Of a DNA stretch of 64,000 nucleotides, positions 35,439 through 43,967 are shown in pieces. Numbering within the stretch: position 1 is the stretch's first letter; every line of letters starts with the position of its first letter. The position numbers were made by a program, and so were the translations under genes. The stretch spans positions 4,340,001-4,404,000 of the forward strand of contig NZ_CP154853.1 of NCBI RefSeq assembly GCF_047302405.1, read 5' to 3'. The notes under the pieces are model-generated. The model saw nothing but the letters and a program-made list of their open reading frames with translations, had not been told where the DNA came from and searched no databases. The stretch comes from Alkalihalobacillus sp047302405. Its GTDB lineage: Bacteria; Bacillota; Bacilli; Bacillales; Bacillaceae_D.

Positions 35439-35996
35439 TTATGATGCCCCTTTTAAAAATAAGTTGGCAAACCTATCGAACATCTTTGCCCGTTTTTTTA
35501 GGTCAAGATGTTGGGTGAAAATATCTAATCCTCCAAAAGTGGCCGCGGCGAGCTCACTTAAAGTATCCAAATCCTCTATATTCCACTCGTTTGTCTCATT
35601 TCCGGCTTCAAACATATTCCGATAATAGAGGATGTAACGTTGGTCTAATTCATTAATTTTTTCATTGATGAGCTCTGACTCGTGCTGCATGGAATAAAAT
35701 TCAGCTATCGCCATTCGGAGTGGATAGTGGACATCAACAGTGGCGGTAAATTCAGCAAATTTATAAAATTTCTCTAAATTAGTTTGACACTTTTTCTCTT
35801 CCACATGCCATTTGGCAAACCATTTTCCCTCTTCTAAATTAAGAACCTCAAGGAATAAGGCTTCTTTATTGGTGAAATGATAATAGAGTGTTCCTTTACT
35901 ACTATTAGAAAGCTTCACAATATCTCCCATTGAGGTTGCATTATATCCTCTTTGAATAAAAAGCTCTTTAGCAACTTCTAATATTTTTTCTTTCAC
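35439..35996 (-). CDS. TetR-family repressor of the adjacent MFS gene
   Basis: 185 residues starting at GTG behind AAAGGATGG. The N-terminal helix-turn-helix is AKELFIQRGYNATSMGDIV to GTLYYHFTNKEALFLEV; the C-terminus is a helical ligand domain. It is divergent from an MFS transporter with a perfect TetR-type palindrome in the gap, so it almost certainly represses that gene and is relieved by the exported compound. The ligand is unknown. Confidence 0.88.
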   Translation of the reverse strand: MKEKILEVAKELFIQRGYNATSMGDIVKLSNSSKGTLYYHFTNKEALFLEVLNLEEGKWFAKWHVEEKKCQTNLEKFYKFAEFTATVDVHYPLRMAIAEFYSMQHESELINEKINELDQRYILYYRNMFEAGNETNEWNIEDLDTLSELAAATFGGLDIFTQHLDLKKRAKMFDRFANLFLKGAS

Positions 35997-36024
35997 GATA
36001 AGACCATCCTTTCAAATAAAATAG

Positions 36025-36054
36025 TTGACATGATTTCTTCTCTTACTTTATAGT
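36025..36054 (+). promoter_or_regulatory. Promoter of the MFS gene
   Basis: TTGACA, an 18-base spacer and TATAGT, with the TetR operator starting just downstream at the expected transcription start. Confidence 0.65.
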
Positions 36055-36060
36055 ATACAA

Positions 36061-36080
36061 TAGACTGACGGGTCAGTCTA
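36061..36080. promoter_or_regulatory. TetR-type operator
   Basis: TAGACTGAC-GG-GTCAGTCTA is a perfect palindrome centred between the promoter and the MFS ribosome site. A bound repressor would block transcription start. Confidence 0.8.
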
Positions 36081-36099
36081 TAAATGAGAGGTGATTTTT

Positions 36100-37317
36100 A
36101 TGAATGAACAAAAAACGTATCGATTAATGAAAAGTCGTATTTTTGTGCTACTTTTAACGGCAGGTATTTTTGCTGTTGTTGGATTTAGTATGTTTTTAAC
36201 GACGGTGTCCTGGTATGCCATTAGCGAGATTGGCTCACCAAGTGCAGTAGGAATTATATTAATGACCGCTACGATTCCAAGGTTATTGACGATGGTATTT
36301 GGAGGAATTGTTGCTGATAAGTATAAAAAAACGACAATTATGTTTATCACAAATTTTATCCAGGCAATTCTTTTATTGCTTTTATTTATTCTGGTTGCTC
36401 AAAATCAACTTGAATTTTATATGCTTTTAATCATTGCCGGTTTGTTTGGCGTTTTAGATGCCTTCTTTGGACCAACGAGCTCATCACTTATTCCGAAAAT
36501 TGTTCCTAAAGAGTATTTGCAAAAGGCTACGGCGATCTTTCAAGGAGCCGATCAAATTTCATTTGTCATTGGTCCGATCTTAGCTGGTCTGATGATGGAG
36601 TTTTTTTCAATTGCCGGTAGTTTTTTTGTGGCGATGATTTTAGTGTTTATTTCAGCCGTCCTTGTGTTTCCACCATTTATTCGAGAAGAGGCAGTTGAAG
36701 AGCGAGTAAAACAAAGCCCTTGGAAGGATTTAAAAGAAGGAGTTCTGTATGTAAGAAGGTCAAATTTCCTATTAGTCGGTATATTCGTTCTTATCATACT
36801 TAATTTCTTTGTGTTCGGAGCTTTGCATATTGCCGTACCGTTATTAGTCGATATATATGATGGCTCTCCGCTTAATTTGAGTTTTATGGAAGCGAGTTTG
36901 GGGACAGGTATGCTGCTTGGAAGCTTTTTATTAAGTATTTATACGATAAAAACAAGGCGAGGGGCAACGACGATATATGGGTTGCTAGCAGCCTTACTTT
37001 TATTTGTTGTCTTTAGTTTAACTGGCCACTTTGGGTGGTTGACCTTCTTGATCTTTTTTATCGGTTTCTCCATGGTATTTGTCTATGTTCCCTTTTTTAC
37101 AGTAGCTCAGGAACAAACGGATAATCGCATTATGGGACGTGTGATGAGTCTTATTTTCTTGGCTATGAATGGATTTGATCCGATATCTTATGGCATTGTT
37201 ACAGGGCTTGTCTCAGTCGGAATACCTGTTCAAAGTGTCCTATTAAGTTTTGGACTTATCGGATTATGTATTACCTTCTTTATTCTGTTTAGAGCAAAAT
37301 CTTTTAAAGCGGTCTAG
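36100..37317 (+). CDS. MFS transporter, probable drug or toxin exporter
   Basis: 405 residues with twelve membrane segments. It is of the enterobactin-exporter/macrolide-type MFS group (MFS_3-like), judged by LMTATIPRLLTMVFGGIVADKYKKTT (motif A region, residues ~47-75) and GLFGVLDAFFGPTSSSLIP. The ATG at 36100 follows GAGAGGTGAT; the frame opens a few codons earlier. Regulated by the divergent TetR through the palindrome upstream. The substrate is unknown. Confidence 0.85.
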   Translation: MNEQKTYRLMKSRIFVLLLTAGIFAVVGFSMFLTTVSWYAISEIGSPSAVGIILMTATIPRLLTMVFGGIVADKYKKTTIMFITNFIQAILLLLLFILVAQNQLEFYMLLIIAGLFGVLDAFFGPTSSSLIPKIVPKEYLQKATAIFQGADQISFVIGPILAGLMMEFFSIAGSFFVAMILVFISAVLVFPPFIREEAVEERVKQSPWKDLKEGVLYVRRSNFLLVGIFVLIILNFFVFGALHIAVPLLVDIYDGSPLNLSFMEASLGTGMLLGSFLLSIYTIKTRRGATTIYGLLAALLLFVVFSLTGHFGWLTFLIFFIGFSMVFVYVPFFTVAQEQTDNRIMGRVMSLIFLAMNGFDPISYGIVTGLVSVGIPVQSVLLSFGLIGLCITFFILFRAKSFKAV

Positions 37318-37327
37318 TAGTTAAGAT

Positions 37328-37378
37328 GAAAGCTTGTTGTTAACTTCTTTTAGGGAAGTTGATAACAGGCTTTTTCTT
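37328..37378 (+). terminator. Terminator of the MFS gene
   Basis: AGCTTGTTGTTAACTTC / GAAGTTGATAACAGGCT hairpin followed by TTTTTC. Confidence 0.8.
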
Positions 37379-37609
37379 ATTGAGCGTATTTATAAAAAGG
37401 GAGTGAGCATAACGAGGAGTGCGGAATGACTCTCTTAAGTGGTTCTAATTTACTTAACTTTCGCAGCGTATAATGGACCCTTAACCGTTGATAGAGATTG
37501 ACTTTAGGGCGATACAATACTCAAATTGACTTTACATGGACGGTTCAATCGTTGACAGTCTGAACACATCTCTTCGTAGGCTGTTGAAGGAAACTGTTCA
37601 CTAAAATGA

Positions 37610-38008
37610 GGCCCTCCGGCGGTCGCTACCAAAACCATACTCCGCGTCCTTGCCGAGAACCTGGCGAGCCTCCTCGGTTTATTCGAGGCCACTGAAAAAG
37701 TTCTGTTAGTTACAATAGGGTTGGATGATTTGGCTTACTCCGCCAGCTGCATACCCTACGCGTTCCGCGGGTGAACCGGGAGCCTCCTCACTCATCGCTG
37801 CGGGGTCTCCCGTGTTTCACTTCTCCCGCAGGAGTCTCCGGGTATTCCGCTGGCTCCGTTTTGGTCAAAGAAAAACCAGCTGAGCCATAATAGATCATCT
37901 AATGAATCACCTAATTATTTGAGATTCTTCCCCGGTAAAGGTGAGAATAAGACTTTTTCAGTAAGCTCGGTTTATTCCTGCGGGAGTCTCCGTATGGTTT
38001 TGTCCGCT
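37610..38008. repeat. Palindromic repeat, 'accatac' type, split by the nested element
   Basis: Outer stem CAAAACCATAC / GTATGGTTTTG as in copy C. The core is interrupted between 37673 and 37977. Confidence 0.7.
37685..37965. mobile_element. Nested element with ACTGAAAAAGT terminal inverted repeats
   Basis: Terminal repeats ACTGAAAAAGT (37691) and ACTTTTTCAGT (37952). CTCGGTTTATTC occurs directly on both sides (37673-37684, 37966-37977), like a 12-bp target duplication. The centre has its own GC-rich palindrome with GGGAGCCTCCTC and TCCCGCAGGAGTCTCCGG, akin to the host palindrome. About 280 bp, no ORF. Relatives at 7222-7413 and 2380-2460. Confidence 0.7.
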
Positions 38009-38377
38009 AAGTGTCGTGGAGATGCTTGATGATAGGGCCATTCTCAATCAGCTATTTCTAACGCGGAAGGACCTTCTTCTTCCCTTTGTTGGTTATGGAA
38101 CTAAATAGGTCGTTGCCACCTATTTTTTCCTAAGTCTGCAGTCATGAAAAGATAGGATTCCAATCGAAACAAGCTCGATCATCTAGCTAACGTACAGAGC
38201 ATCCACACTGATTTGTTTAAGAGCTTCCCTTTCGCTCTGCCAATTAGTTGAACGGATTTTCTCGATGCGAAAGTTGAGTAATTTATAAATAAAAATAGTA
38301 GAAAATTTCTAATGTAAGGGTTATCATATAGGGTATATTGTCGGAATATTCATTTTTGTTGAGGGGGATATAAACTT

Positions 38378-38833
38378 ATGACAACTGCACAGGAAATAGG
38401 ACGAGTACAACGCCATATTCAAGACGTTTGGGGATTTGTGAAGGAGATGAACAACTGGGCAGTCAATATGCCTGGTTATGTCGATTATCAAGAGGTTAAT
38501 GAAGAAGTTTCTCTTTGGACTTTAAAAGTTGAGGCAGGTATGTTTAAAAGAGATGTTGAATTCACAGTTACCAAAACAGAATTTACAGAACCGACAGAAC
38601 TTGCTTTTACATTGAAAGCAAAGAAGGAGGGAATTGTTGGCTCTGGTTCGTTTAAAGCGGCTGTCGTTGATGAGCAAACGACCGATATAGAGTTTAATCT
38701 CCAAATGGTCGGTAAGGGGATGATGGAAGGTATGATAAATAACCTGCTCGCTAAAACATTGCCCCAGCAGTGTAAAGAACTGAAGGAGAACATCACGCAA
38801 GTATTAGAATCAGCTGAAGTAAAGTCAAAATAG
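38378..38833 (+). CDS. CoxG-like SRPBCC domain protein
   Basis: 151 residues of the START/SRPBCC fold, CoxG (CO dehydrogenase subunit G) branch: VWGFVKEMNNWAVNMPGY near residue 17, a series of strands, and a C-terminal long helix (TLPQQCKELKENITQVLE). There are no CO dehydrogenase genes nearby, so a general lipid or hydrophobic-ligand binding role is more likely. The ATG at 38378 follows TTGAGGGGGA. Single gene with a terminator. Confidence 0.8.
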   Translation: MTTAQEIGRVQRHIQDVWGFVKEMNNWAVNMPGYVDYQEVNEEVSLWTLKVEAGMFKRDVEFTVTKTEFTEPTELAFTLKAKKEGIVGSGSFKAAVVDEQTTDIEFNLQMVGKGMMEGMINNLLAKTLPQQCKELKENITQVLESAEVKSK

Positions 38834-38885
38834 TGATGGAAGTAAGGATTCTATTTTTAGAATTTAATTGGGAAGACCGTAGACA

Positions 38886-38923
38886 AAATGCCTGTGAGGA
38901 ATTGTTACTCACAGGCATTTTTA
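38886..38923 (+). terminator. Terminator of the CoxG-like gene
   Basis: AATGCCTGTGAG / CTCACAGGCATTTTT. Confidence 0.87.
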
Positions 38924-39029
38924 GCATTAGATACGCTAAATTTGTGTTTGGGTCACTTGGAGTCGGAGAATTCTTTCGCTTAAAATAATGTCAGTTTGAA
39001 TGAATAAAATAATAATTTACAAATTTGTA

Positions 39030-39058
39030 TTGATCTGAATTAGAATATCTTTTATACT
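39030..39058 (+). promoter_or_regulatory. SigA promoter of the siderophore operon
   Basis: TTGATC, 17-base spacer, TATACT; the Fur box covers the transcription start region. Confidence 0.7.
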
Positions 39059-39070
39059 TCAATTGAGTAT

Positions 39071-39089
39071 GATAATGATTCTCATTATC
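39071..39089. promoter_or_regulatory. Fur box
   Basis: GATAATGATTCTCATTATC differs at a single position from the 19-bp Fur consensus and is a perfect dyad around the centre. Fe-Fur bound here would block the promoter. Confidence 0.9.
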
Positions 39090-39116
39090 GATATAAAAGA
39101 AGAGGGAGATATACAT

Positions 39117-40106
39117 ATGTCGAAAAAATCAGTTATTTTATTTTTAATGTCTTTATTTCTTATTGGGGCAATATTAGTCGGTTGTGGCAATCAGGCAGAA
39201 GAGGATAGCACAGAAGAGCCGATTGTAGAGGATGAAGGACAAGTAGAAACAGACGGTGAGGTTCGAGTTGTAACAAATGCTCTTGGAGAAACAGAAATTC
39301 AAGGAACACCTGAAAGAATTGTGACATTATATCAAGGAGCTACCGATACAGCTGTAGCAATGGGAGTTATTCCGGTCGGTGCTGTTGAATCATGGTTAGA
39401 GCAACCGGTTTATAATTATTTAAAAGATGATTTAGGAGATGTTCAAATCGTTGGACAAGAAACGCAACCGAATTTAGAGGAGATTGCGAAACTAAATCCT
39501 GATCTGATTATTGCTTCAAGAGTACGTCATGAAGAGATTTTTGAGCAGTTGTCAGAAATTGCACCAACTGTTGCTGATGAATCTTTAAATGATTTTAAAG
39601 AGACAACAGAATTAATGGGTAAGGCCTTGAATAAAGAAGATTTAGCGAATGAGCTTTTGTCTGATTGGGATAATCGAGTAGTAGATTTTCAAACAAAGGC
39701 TGAAGAACATATAGAAGAGTGGCCTATGCATGTAGCGGTTTTAAATTTTAGAGCTGATCACGCACGAATTTATGTAGAAGGTTTTGCTGGTTCAATATTA
39801 ACGGAGTTAGGATTCAAAGGGCCAAAAAATTTAGAGGATTCTAATGAAGAAATTTTAAGATTAATGGATAAAGAAAGTATTCCAGAAATGAATGCAGATG
39901 TGTTTTATACATTTATGGAAGAAGATGAAGCTGTTAAGAATACCTATGAAGAATGGACATCTCATCCATTATGGCAGAATTTAGATGCTGTGCAAGCGGA
40001 GCAAACGTACATCGTGGATGAAATCATTTGGAACATGGGTGGAGGTATTGTGGCTGCAAACTTGATGCTTGATGATGTTTATGAGAGATTAGAACTAGAG
40101 AAATAA
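39117..40106 (+). CDS. Iron-siderophore ABC transporter binding lipoprotein, YfiY-like
   Basis: Lipoprotein of 329 residues that binds a ferric siderophore. The signal MSKKSVILFLMSLFLIGAIL ends at lipobox LVGC. It is a class III binding protein with TPERIVTLYQGATDTAVAMG, KLNPDLIIASRVRHEEIFEQL and DEIIWNMGGGIVAANLMLDD. The pattern resembles B. subtilis YfiY, which takes hydroxamate/citrate siderophores; the ligand here is not proven. The ATG at 39117 follows AGAGGGAGAT. A hairpin after it may keep its transcript in excess over the permease genes. Confidence 0.87.
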   Translation: MSKKSVILFLMSLFLIGAILVGCGNQAEEDSTEEPIVEDEGQVETDGEVRVVTNALGETEIQGTPERIVTLYQGATDTAVAMGVIPVGAVESWLEQPVYNYLKDDLGDVQIVGQETQPNLEEIAKLNPDLIIASRVRHEEIFEQLSEIAPTVADESLNDFKETTELMGKALNKEDLANELLSDWDNRVVDFQTKAEEHIEEWPMHVAVLNFRADHARIYVEGFAGSILTELGFKGPKNLEDSNEEILRLMDKESIPEMNADVFYTFMEEDEAVKNTYEEWTSHPLWQNLDAVQAEQTYIVDEIIWNMGGGIVAANLMLDDVYERLELEK

Positions 40107-40111
40107 TCCAT

Positions 40112-40140
40112 AAGGATAGGAGAATCATTCTCCTATCCTT
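40112..40140 (+). terminator. Intra-operon hairpin after the binding protein gene
   Basis: AAGGATAGGAGAAT / ATTCTCCTATCCTT perfect hairpin without a T run. It probably stabilises the upstream mRNA or attenuates read-through. Confidence 0.6.
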
Positions 40141-40168
40141 CTATGTTAAGTAAGAAAGCAGGAGTAAT

Positions 40169-41185
40169 ATGGGAAACATACTGTATCGAACATCTTATAA
40201 AATAATAGGGCTTGTCGTTTGTTTCTTGTTATTATGTACGGCCTTTATTTTAAGTATTTCACTTGGTCAAACGAATATTAGTTTTCTCACTACTTTGGAA
40301 GCCTTTACTCAGTATGATCCTAATTCAACTGAACATATTATTGTGACGACTTCAAGATTAACCAGGGCTCTCATTGCAACCGTTATTGGTTCTAGCTTGG
40401 CAATTGCGGGAGCACTTATGCAAGCTTTAACAAGGAACCCCCTTGCTTCCCCTGACCTTTTAGGGATTAATGCGGGTGGTTTGTTTTTTATTGTTTTATC
40501 AATTACGATGTTTTCTGTCAATTCATTAACGAGTTATATGTGGATTGCCTTTTTAGGGGCTGGTATTGCCGGTGTCCTTGTTTTCTTTTTAGGAAGTGTT
40601 GGTCGCGATGGTTTAAGCCCTATCAAAATTATCCTTGCTGGTGCTGCAATCACGGCTTTATTTGCTTCCTTTACACAAGGGCTACTAGTCATTGATGAAC
40701 AGTCGATTCAGAGCATTTTATTTTGGATGGCTGGTTCTGTCTCTGGAAGAAATTTAGAGATGCTTTTACCCGTATTACCTTATGTATTCGGTGCAACTTT
40801 GTTCGCTTTCTTTTTAGGTAGATCGATCAATGTTTTATTGACTGGAGAAGATGTTGCCAAAGGGCTTGGTCAAAGAACCGTGTTTTTGAAAGTAGTCATG
40901 GGCGTTTTGGTGATCATTCTTGCTGGCAGTTCGGTTGCGGTTGCAGGAGCGATTGGGTTTGTTGGTTTAGTCGTTCCACATATTGTAAAAGGTTTAGTCG
41001 GACCTGATTATCGCTGGGTTATCCCTTACAGTGCACTAGTTGGTGCATCATTATTACTGTTTGCCGATGTAGTCGCTCGTTTTCTTATCATGCCACAAGA
41101 AGTGCCTATTGGTGTAATGACCGCCTTTATAGGGGCCCCGTTCTTTGTTTACATCGCACGAAAGGGGTTAACCAAAGATGATTGA
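40169..41185 (+). CDS. Iron-siderophore ABC transporter permease 1 (FecCD family)
   Basis: 338 residues, about nine to ten membrane segments. FecCD blocks: LAIAGALMQALTRNPLASPDLLGINAG near residue 72 and VAGAIGFVGLVVPHIVKGLVGP near residue 255. Starts at the ATG behind GCAGGAGTAAT. Overlaps the next permease by eight bases. Forms the membrane heterodimer with it. Confidence 0.9.
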   Translation: MGNILYRTSYKIIGLVVCFLLLCTAFILSISLGQTNISFLTTLEAFTQYDPNSTEHIIVTTSRLTRALIATVIGSSLAIAGALMQALTRNPLASPDLLGINAGGLFFIVLSITMFSVNSLTSYMWIAFLGAGIAGVLVFFLGSVGRDGLSPIKIILAGAAITALFASFTQGLLVIDEQSIQSILFWMAGSVSGRNLEMLLPVLPYVFGATLFAFFLGRSINVLLTGEDVAKGLGQRTVFLKVVMGVLVIILAGSSVAVAGAIGFVGLVVPHIVKGLVGPDYRWVIPYSALVGASLLLFADVVARFLIMPQEVPIGVMTAFIGAPFFVYIARKGLTKDD

Positions 41186-42218
41186 TCCATATCAATTTAG
41201 AAGCAAAAATGAACAAATATCTTTTCAAATAACGAAGAAAACGATTATCACATTTAGCATTCTATTTATTTTTACACTGCTTCTTTTTATTATTAGTCTA
41301 TCGCTCGGTAGTAGCTTTATAAATCCGTTTGATGTGATCAAGCATTTATTAGGAAGTGGTATTCCTGAATATGACTTTATCTTAAATACATGGAGGCTCC
41401 CTAGAACGATACTTGCTTTTATGGTTGGTGCGTCGCTCGCTGTATCTGGTTTAATTTTACAAGGGATCATTCGTAATCCCCTTGCGTCCCCTGATATTAT
41501 CGGGATTACAAGTGGTGCATCAGTCGGTGCGATTGTGTTTATTGTCTATTTTATGGGGACAATTAGCATTCAATGGTTACCGTTGTCAGCAATTATTGGA
41601 GCCGGTTTCGTTTCATTTTTAATCTACGTTCTTTCTTGGAGCAAAGGTGTTACTCCGATTCGACTTGTGTTAATGGGGATCGGAATCTCAGCGATAATGA
41701 ATGCGATTGTGACAATGATGATTGTATTAAGTGATACGGCTATTACGACTAAATCGTATTTATGGATTACGGGTAGTTTGTATGGAGCAAGCTGGACTGA
41801 TATTACCTCGATGTTGCCTTGGTTTCTGTTATTTATTCCGATTACTTTTATGTTAGCTCGAGTCATTAATGCGAAGGAACTAGGTGATGATGTAGCGGTT
41901 AGCATTGGAGTAAACGTTCAATTGTATCGTGTTTTATTAATCATTATCAGCGTAATATTAGCTGGGACCGCTGTTGCGTTTGCTGGAGGAATTGGTTTTG
42001 TAGGGTTAATCGCTCCACATATCGCTCGGATGTTAATCGGACGTTCTTTCGCGGCACTTGTACCGATTGCTGCTATGCTTGGTGGAATCTTAGTTATGCT
42101 AGCAGATATTGTGGGAAGGACTGCCTTTTTACCTTTAGATATTCCAGCAGGGGTCTTTACGGCAAGTATCGGAGCTCCATTTTTTATCTATTTACTTTAT
42201 AGAAACCGAAACCAGTAG
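41178..42218 (+). CDS. Iron-siderophore ABC transporter permease 2 (FecCD family)
   Basis: 346 residues, about ten membrane segments. The same FecCD blocks, LAVSGLILQGIIRNPLASPDIIG and GIGFVGLIAPHIARMLIG, are present. The N-terminus is a short charged cytoplasmic tail before the first helix. Its start overlaps permease 1, so the two are translated together in equal amounts. Confidence 0.9.
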   Translation: MIDPYQFRSKNEQISFQITKKTIITFSILFIFTLLLFIISLSLGSSFINPFDVIKHLLGSGIPEYDFILNTWRLPRTILAFMVGASLAVSGLILQGIIRNPLASPDIIGITSGASVGAIVFIVYFMGTISIQWLPLSAIIGAGFVSFLIYVLSWSKGVTPIRLVLMGIGISAIMNAIVTMMIVLSDTAITTKSYLWITGSLYGASWTDITSMLPWFLLFIPITFMLARVINAKELGDDVAVSIGVNVQLYRVLLIIISVILAGTAVAFAGGIGFVGLIAPHIARMLIGRSFAALVPIAAMLGGILVMLADIVGRTAFLPLDIPAGVFTASIGAPFFIYLLYRNRNQ

Positions 42219-42233
42219 GAGGAGGTAAGTCTG

Positions 42234-43058
42234 ATGTTAGAAGCTCAATCATTAACATTAAACTATGGTGAAAGAAATATTATTGAGGATTTGAATTTAA
42301 CGATACCTAATGGTGAAATTACGGTTCTTGTAGGTGCGAATGGTTGTGGGAAATCAACATTATTACGCTCATTAGCAAGACTGATGAAACCAAAGTCGGG
42401 AGATATTGTCTTAAATGGCGACCTAATTAAGTCCTTACCTACAAAAGAAATTGCCAAAAGAATGGCGATCTTACCACAGGGACCGATTGCTCCTGAAGGG
42501 TTAACGGTACAACAACTTGCTAAACAAGGCAGATATCCTTACCAAAGTTGGCGGAAACAATGGTCCAAAGATGATGAAGACATTGTGGTTGAGGCACTAA
42601 AGGCAACGGGAATGAGCGAGTTTAAGAATAAGCCAGTCGATTCTTTATCAGGTGGTCAAAGACAAAGAGCGTGGATAGCGATGACTTTAGCCCAAAAAAC
42701 AAATACCATTCTTTTAGACGAACCGACAACCTATTTAGATATGACACACCAAGTAGATATCCTTGATTTATTATTCGAATTAAACGAGAAAGAAAAGCGG
42801 ACAATTGTTATGGTTCTACATGATTTAAACCTTGCCTGTCGATATGCCCACCATATTGTAGCTGTGCGTAACAAAGGCATTTATGTTCAAGGTAAACCTG
42901 AGGAAGTTGTTACTGAACAGATGGTCAAAGACGTTTTCCAAATGAATTGTGATATTATACAAGACCCAATCTTCGGTACACCGCTATGTATCCCTCATGG
43001 TAAAGGGAGAAAAGTCGTTCGGGAGCGAAAGAGGGAAAGGGAAGTTTTACACGTATGA
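42234..43058 (+). CDS. Iron-siderophore ABC transporter ATPase
   Basis: 274 residues. Walker A GANGCGKST near residue 36, signature LSGGQRQRAWIAMTL, Walker B TILLDEPTTYLDM, switch HDLNLA; the FepC/YusV type. It starts behind GGAGGAGGTAAG and ends overlapping the FhuF-like gene (ATGA). It powers the two permeases. Confidence 0.93.
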   Translation: MLEAQSLTLNYGERNIIEDLNLTIPNGEITVLVGANGCGKSTLLRSLARLMKPKSGDIVLNGDLIKSLPTKEIAKRMAILPQGPIAPEGLTVQQLAKQGRYPYQSWRKQWSKDDEDIVVEALKATGMSEFKNKPVDSLSGGQRQRAWIAMTLAQKTNTILLDEPTTYLDMTHQVDILDLLFELNEKEKRTIVMVLHDLNLACRYAHHIVAVRNKGIYVQGKPEEVVTEQMVKDVFQMNCDIIQDPIFGTPLCIPHGKGRKVVRERKREREVLHV

Positions 43059-43792
43059 GTTCGATTAATACAAAAGAGATAATGGATAAACTAGAAGAAG
43101 ATTTGCAAAAGAATAGTATCACGATTCATGCGAATATGAGCGATGGTGTTTTCATCTCTACATTATTTGATCAACAGCAATGCAAAGTTTTTCTAGAAGG
43201 TGAAAAAGAAGAGCTTGGAGCTCCTTCTGTCTCAGTGGCTGCATCAATGTTCTCAAAACGATATTCTTCTTTGTTATTAAACGCTTCGCTCACGGCTTTT
43301 ATGAACTATAATAGTTGTATTTATTGGCCGTATGAAGCTTGTTTGTATACAAAAGATCGTAAGTTAGAGTTGAATAAAAATCAGATCCGATTAGTGTCTA
43401 CTGAGATGAACAATAGAGAAAAGTTGAGAGAGGAGTTTCTTGTTAAGCTCTTTAAAGAAAATTTAAGTCCATTAATTTTGAATTTGCACGAAGTCTCTAG
43501 ACTCCCACTAAAAATATTATGGGAAAATGTCAGTGTACGAATGAACTCCATATTCCGTAAAATGATAGAAAAAGAGCAAGATACTTGCGTCCTAAACACG
43601 TTAAGCGAAGATTTTGATTTTCTTAAACAGTCTAGTGGGAAATTATTTGGTCTGAATGAGAACCCAATAGCTCCTTATTTAAGTGATGAATTTGGAGAAG
43701 TAAAGACGCGAAAAACATGTTGTCTGTTTCACAAAGTAGAGAAAAGTTTAGAACCCAATAAATATTGTAACGTCTGTCCACTAAACCGTTGA
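43055..43792 (+). CDS. FhuF-like siderophore-iron reductase
   Basis: 245 residues. The C-terminal cysteine cluster is TCCLFHKVEKSLEPNKYCNV followed by C, i.e. CCx14Cx2C, the place of the [2Fe-2S] ligands in FhuF (CCx10Cx2C in E. coli, from memory). The N-terminal half matches the ferric iron reductase fold only loosely. It starts inside the ATPase stop (ATGA), so it is the last gene of the Fur operon. It would reduce imported ferric siderophore to release iron. The longer cysteine loop is a small oddity. Confidence 0.78.
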   Translation: MSSINTKEIMDKLEEDLQKNSITIHANMSDGVFISTLFDQQQCKVFLEGEKEELGAPSVSVAASMFSKRYSSLLLNASLTAFMNYNSCIYWPYEACLYTKDRKLELNKNQIRLVSTEMNNREKLREEFLVKLFKENLSPLILNLHEVSRLPLKILWENVSVRMNSIFRKMIEKEQDTCVLNTLSEDFDFLKQSSGKLFGLNENPIAPYLSDEFGEVKTRKTCCLFHKVEKSLEPNKYCNVCPLNR

Positions 43793-43842
43793 CTTTGACT
43801 CATTTAGAATAATCGTCATAATAAGTTTGCTGCATAAGGTAA

Positions 43843-43906
43843 AGGCTGTCGCTTTAGAAGGCACGAAAGAATATATTCGTACCTGCTAAAGTCGTAGCCT
43901 TCCTTA
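43843..43906. terminator. Long hairpin after the siderophore operon
   Basis: AAGGCTGTCGCTTTAGAAGG / CCTGCTAAAGTCGTAGCCTT with TTCGT..ACGAA inside; about 26-bp imperfect stem. Likely terminator for the operon, possibly bidirectional. Confidence 0.65.
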
Positions 43907-43967
43907 AAGGTTGCCATTTTGGTTTTCCTACATTTGAACTTTAGGATGCGTATTTTAAATCCTCCCT

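Larger units (their letters stand above)
37453..38278. mobile_element. Non-autonomous inverted-repeat element, copy B (rearranged, with nested element)
   Basis: Ends CTTAACTTTCGCA and TGCGAAAGTTGAG, flanked by TAATTTA on both sides (7-bp target duplication). Both outer arms run as in copy A, but the middle runs as in copy C, i.e. inverted. The sequence jumps at ATTTGTTTA (38211-38219) from the middle straight into the right arm, deleting the second palindrome. A different element is inserted at 37685-37965. It occupies most of the 1060-base gap before the CoxG-like gene. Confidence 0.8.
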
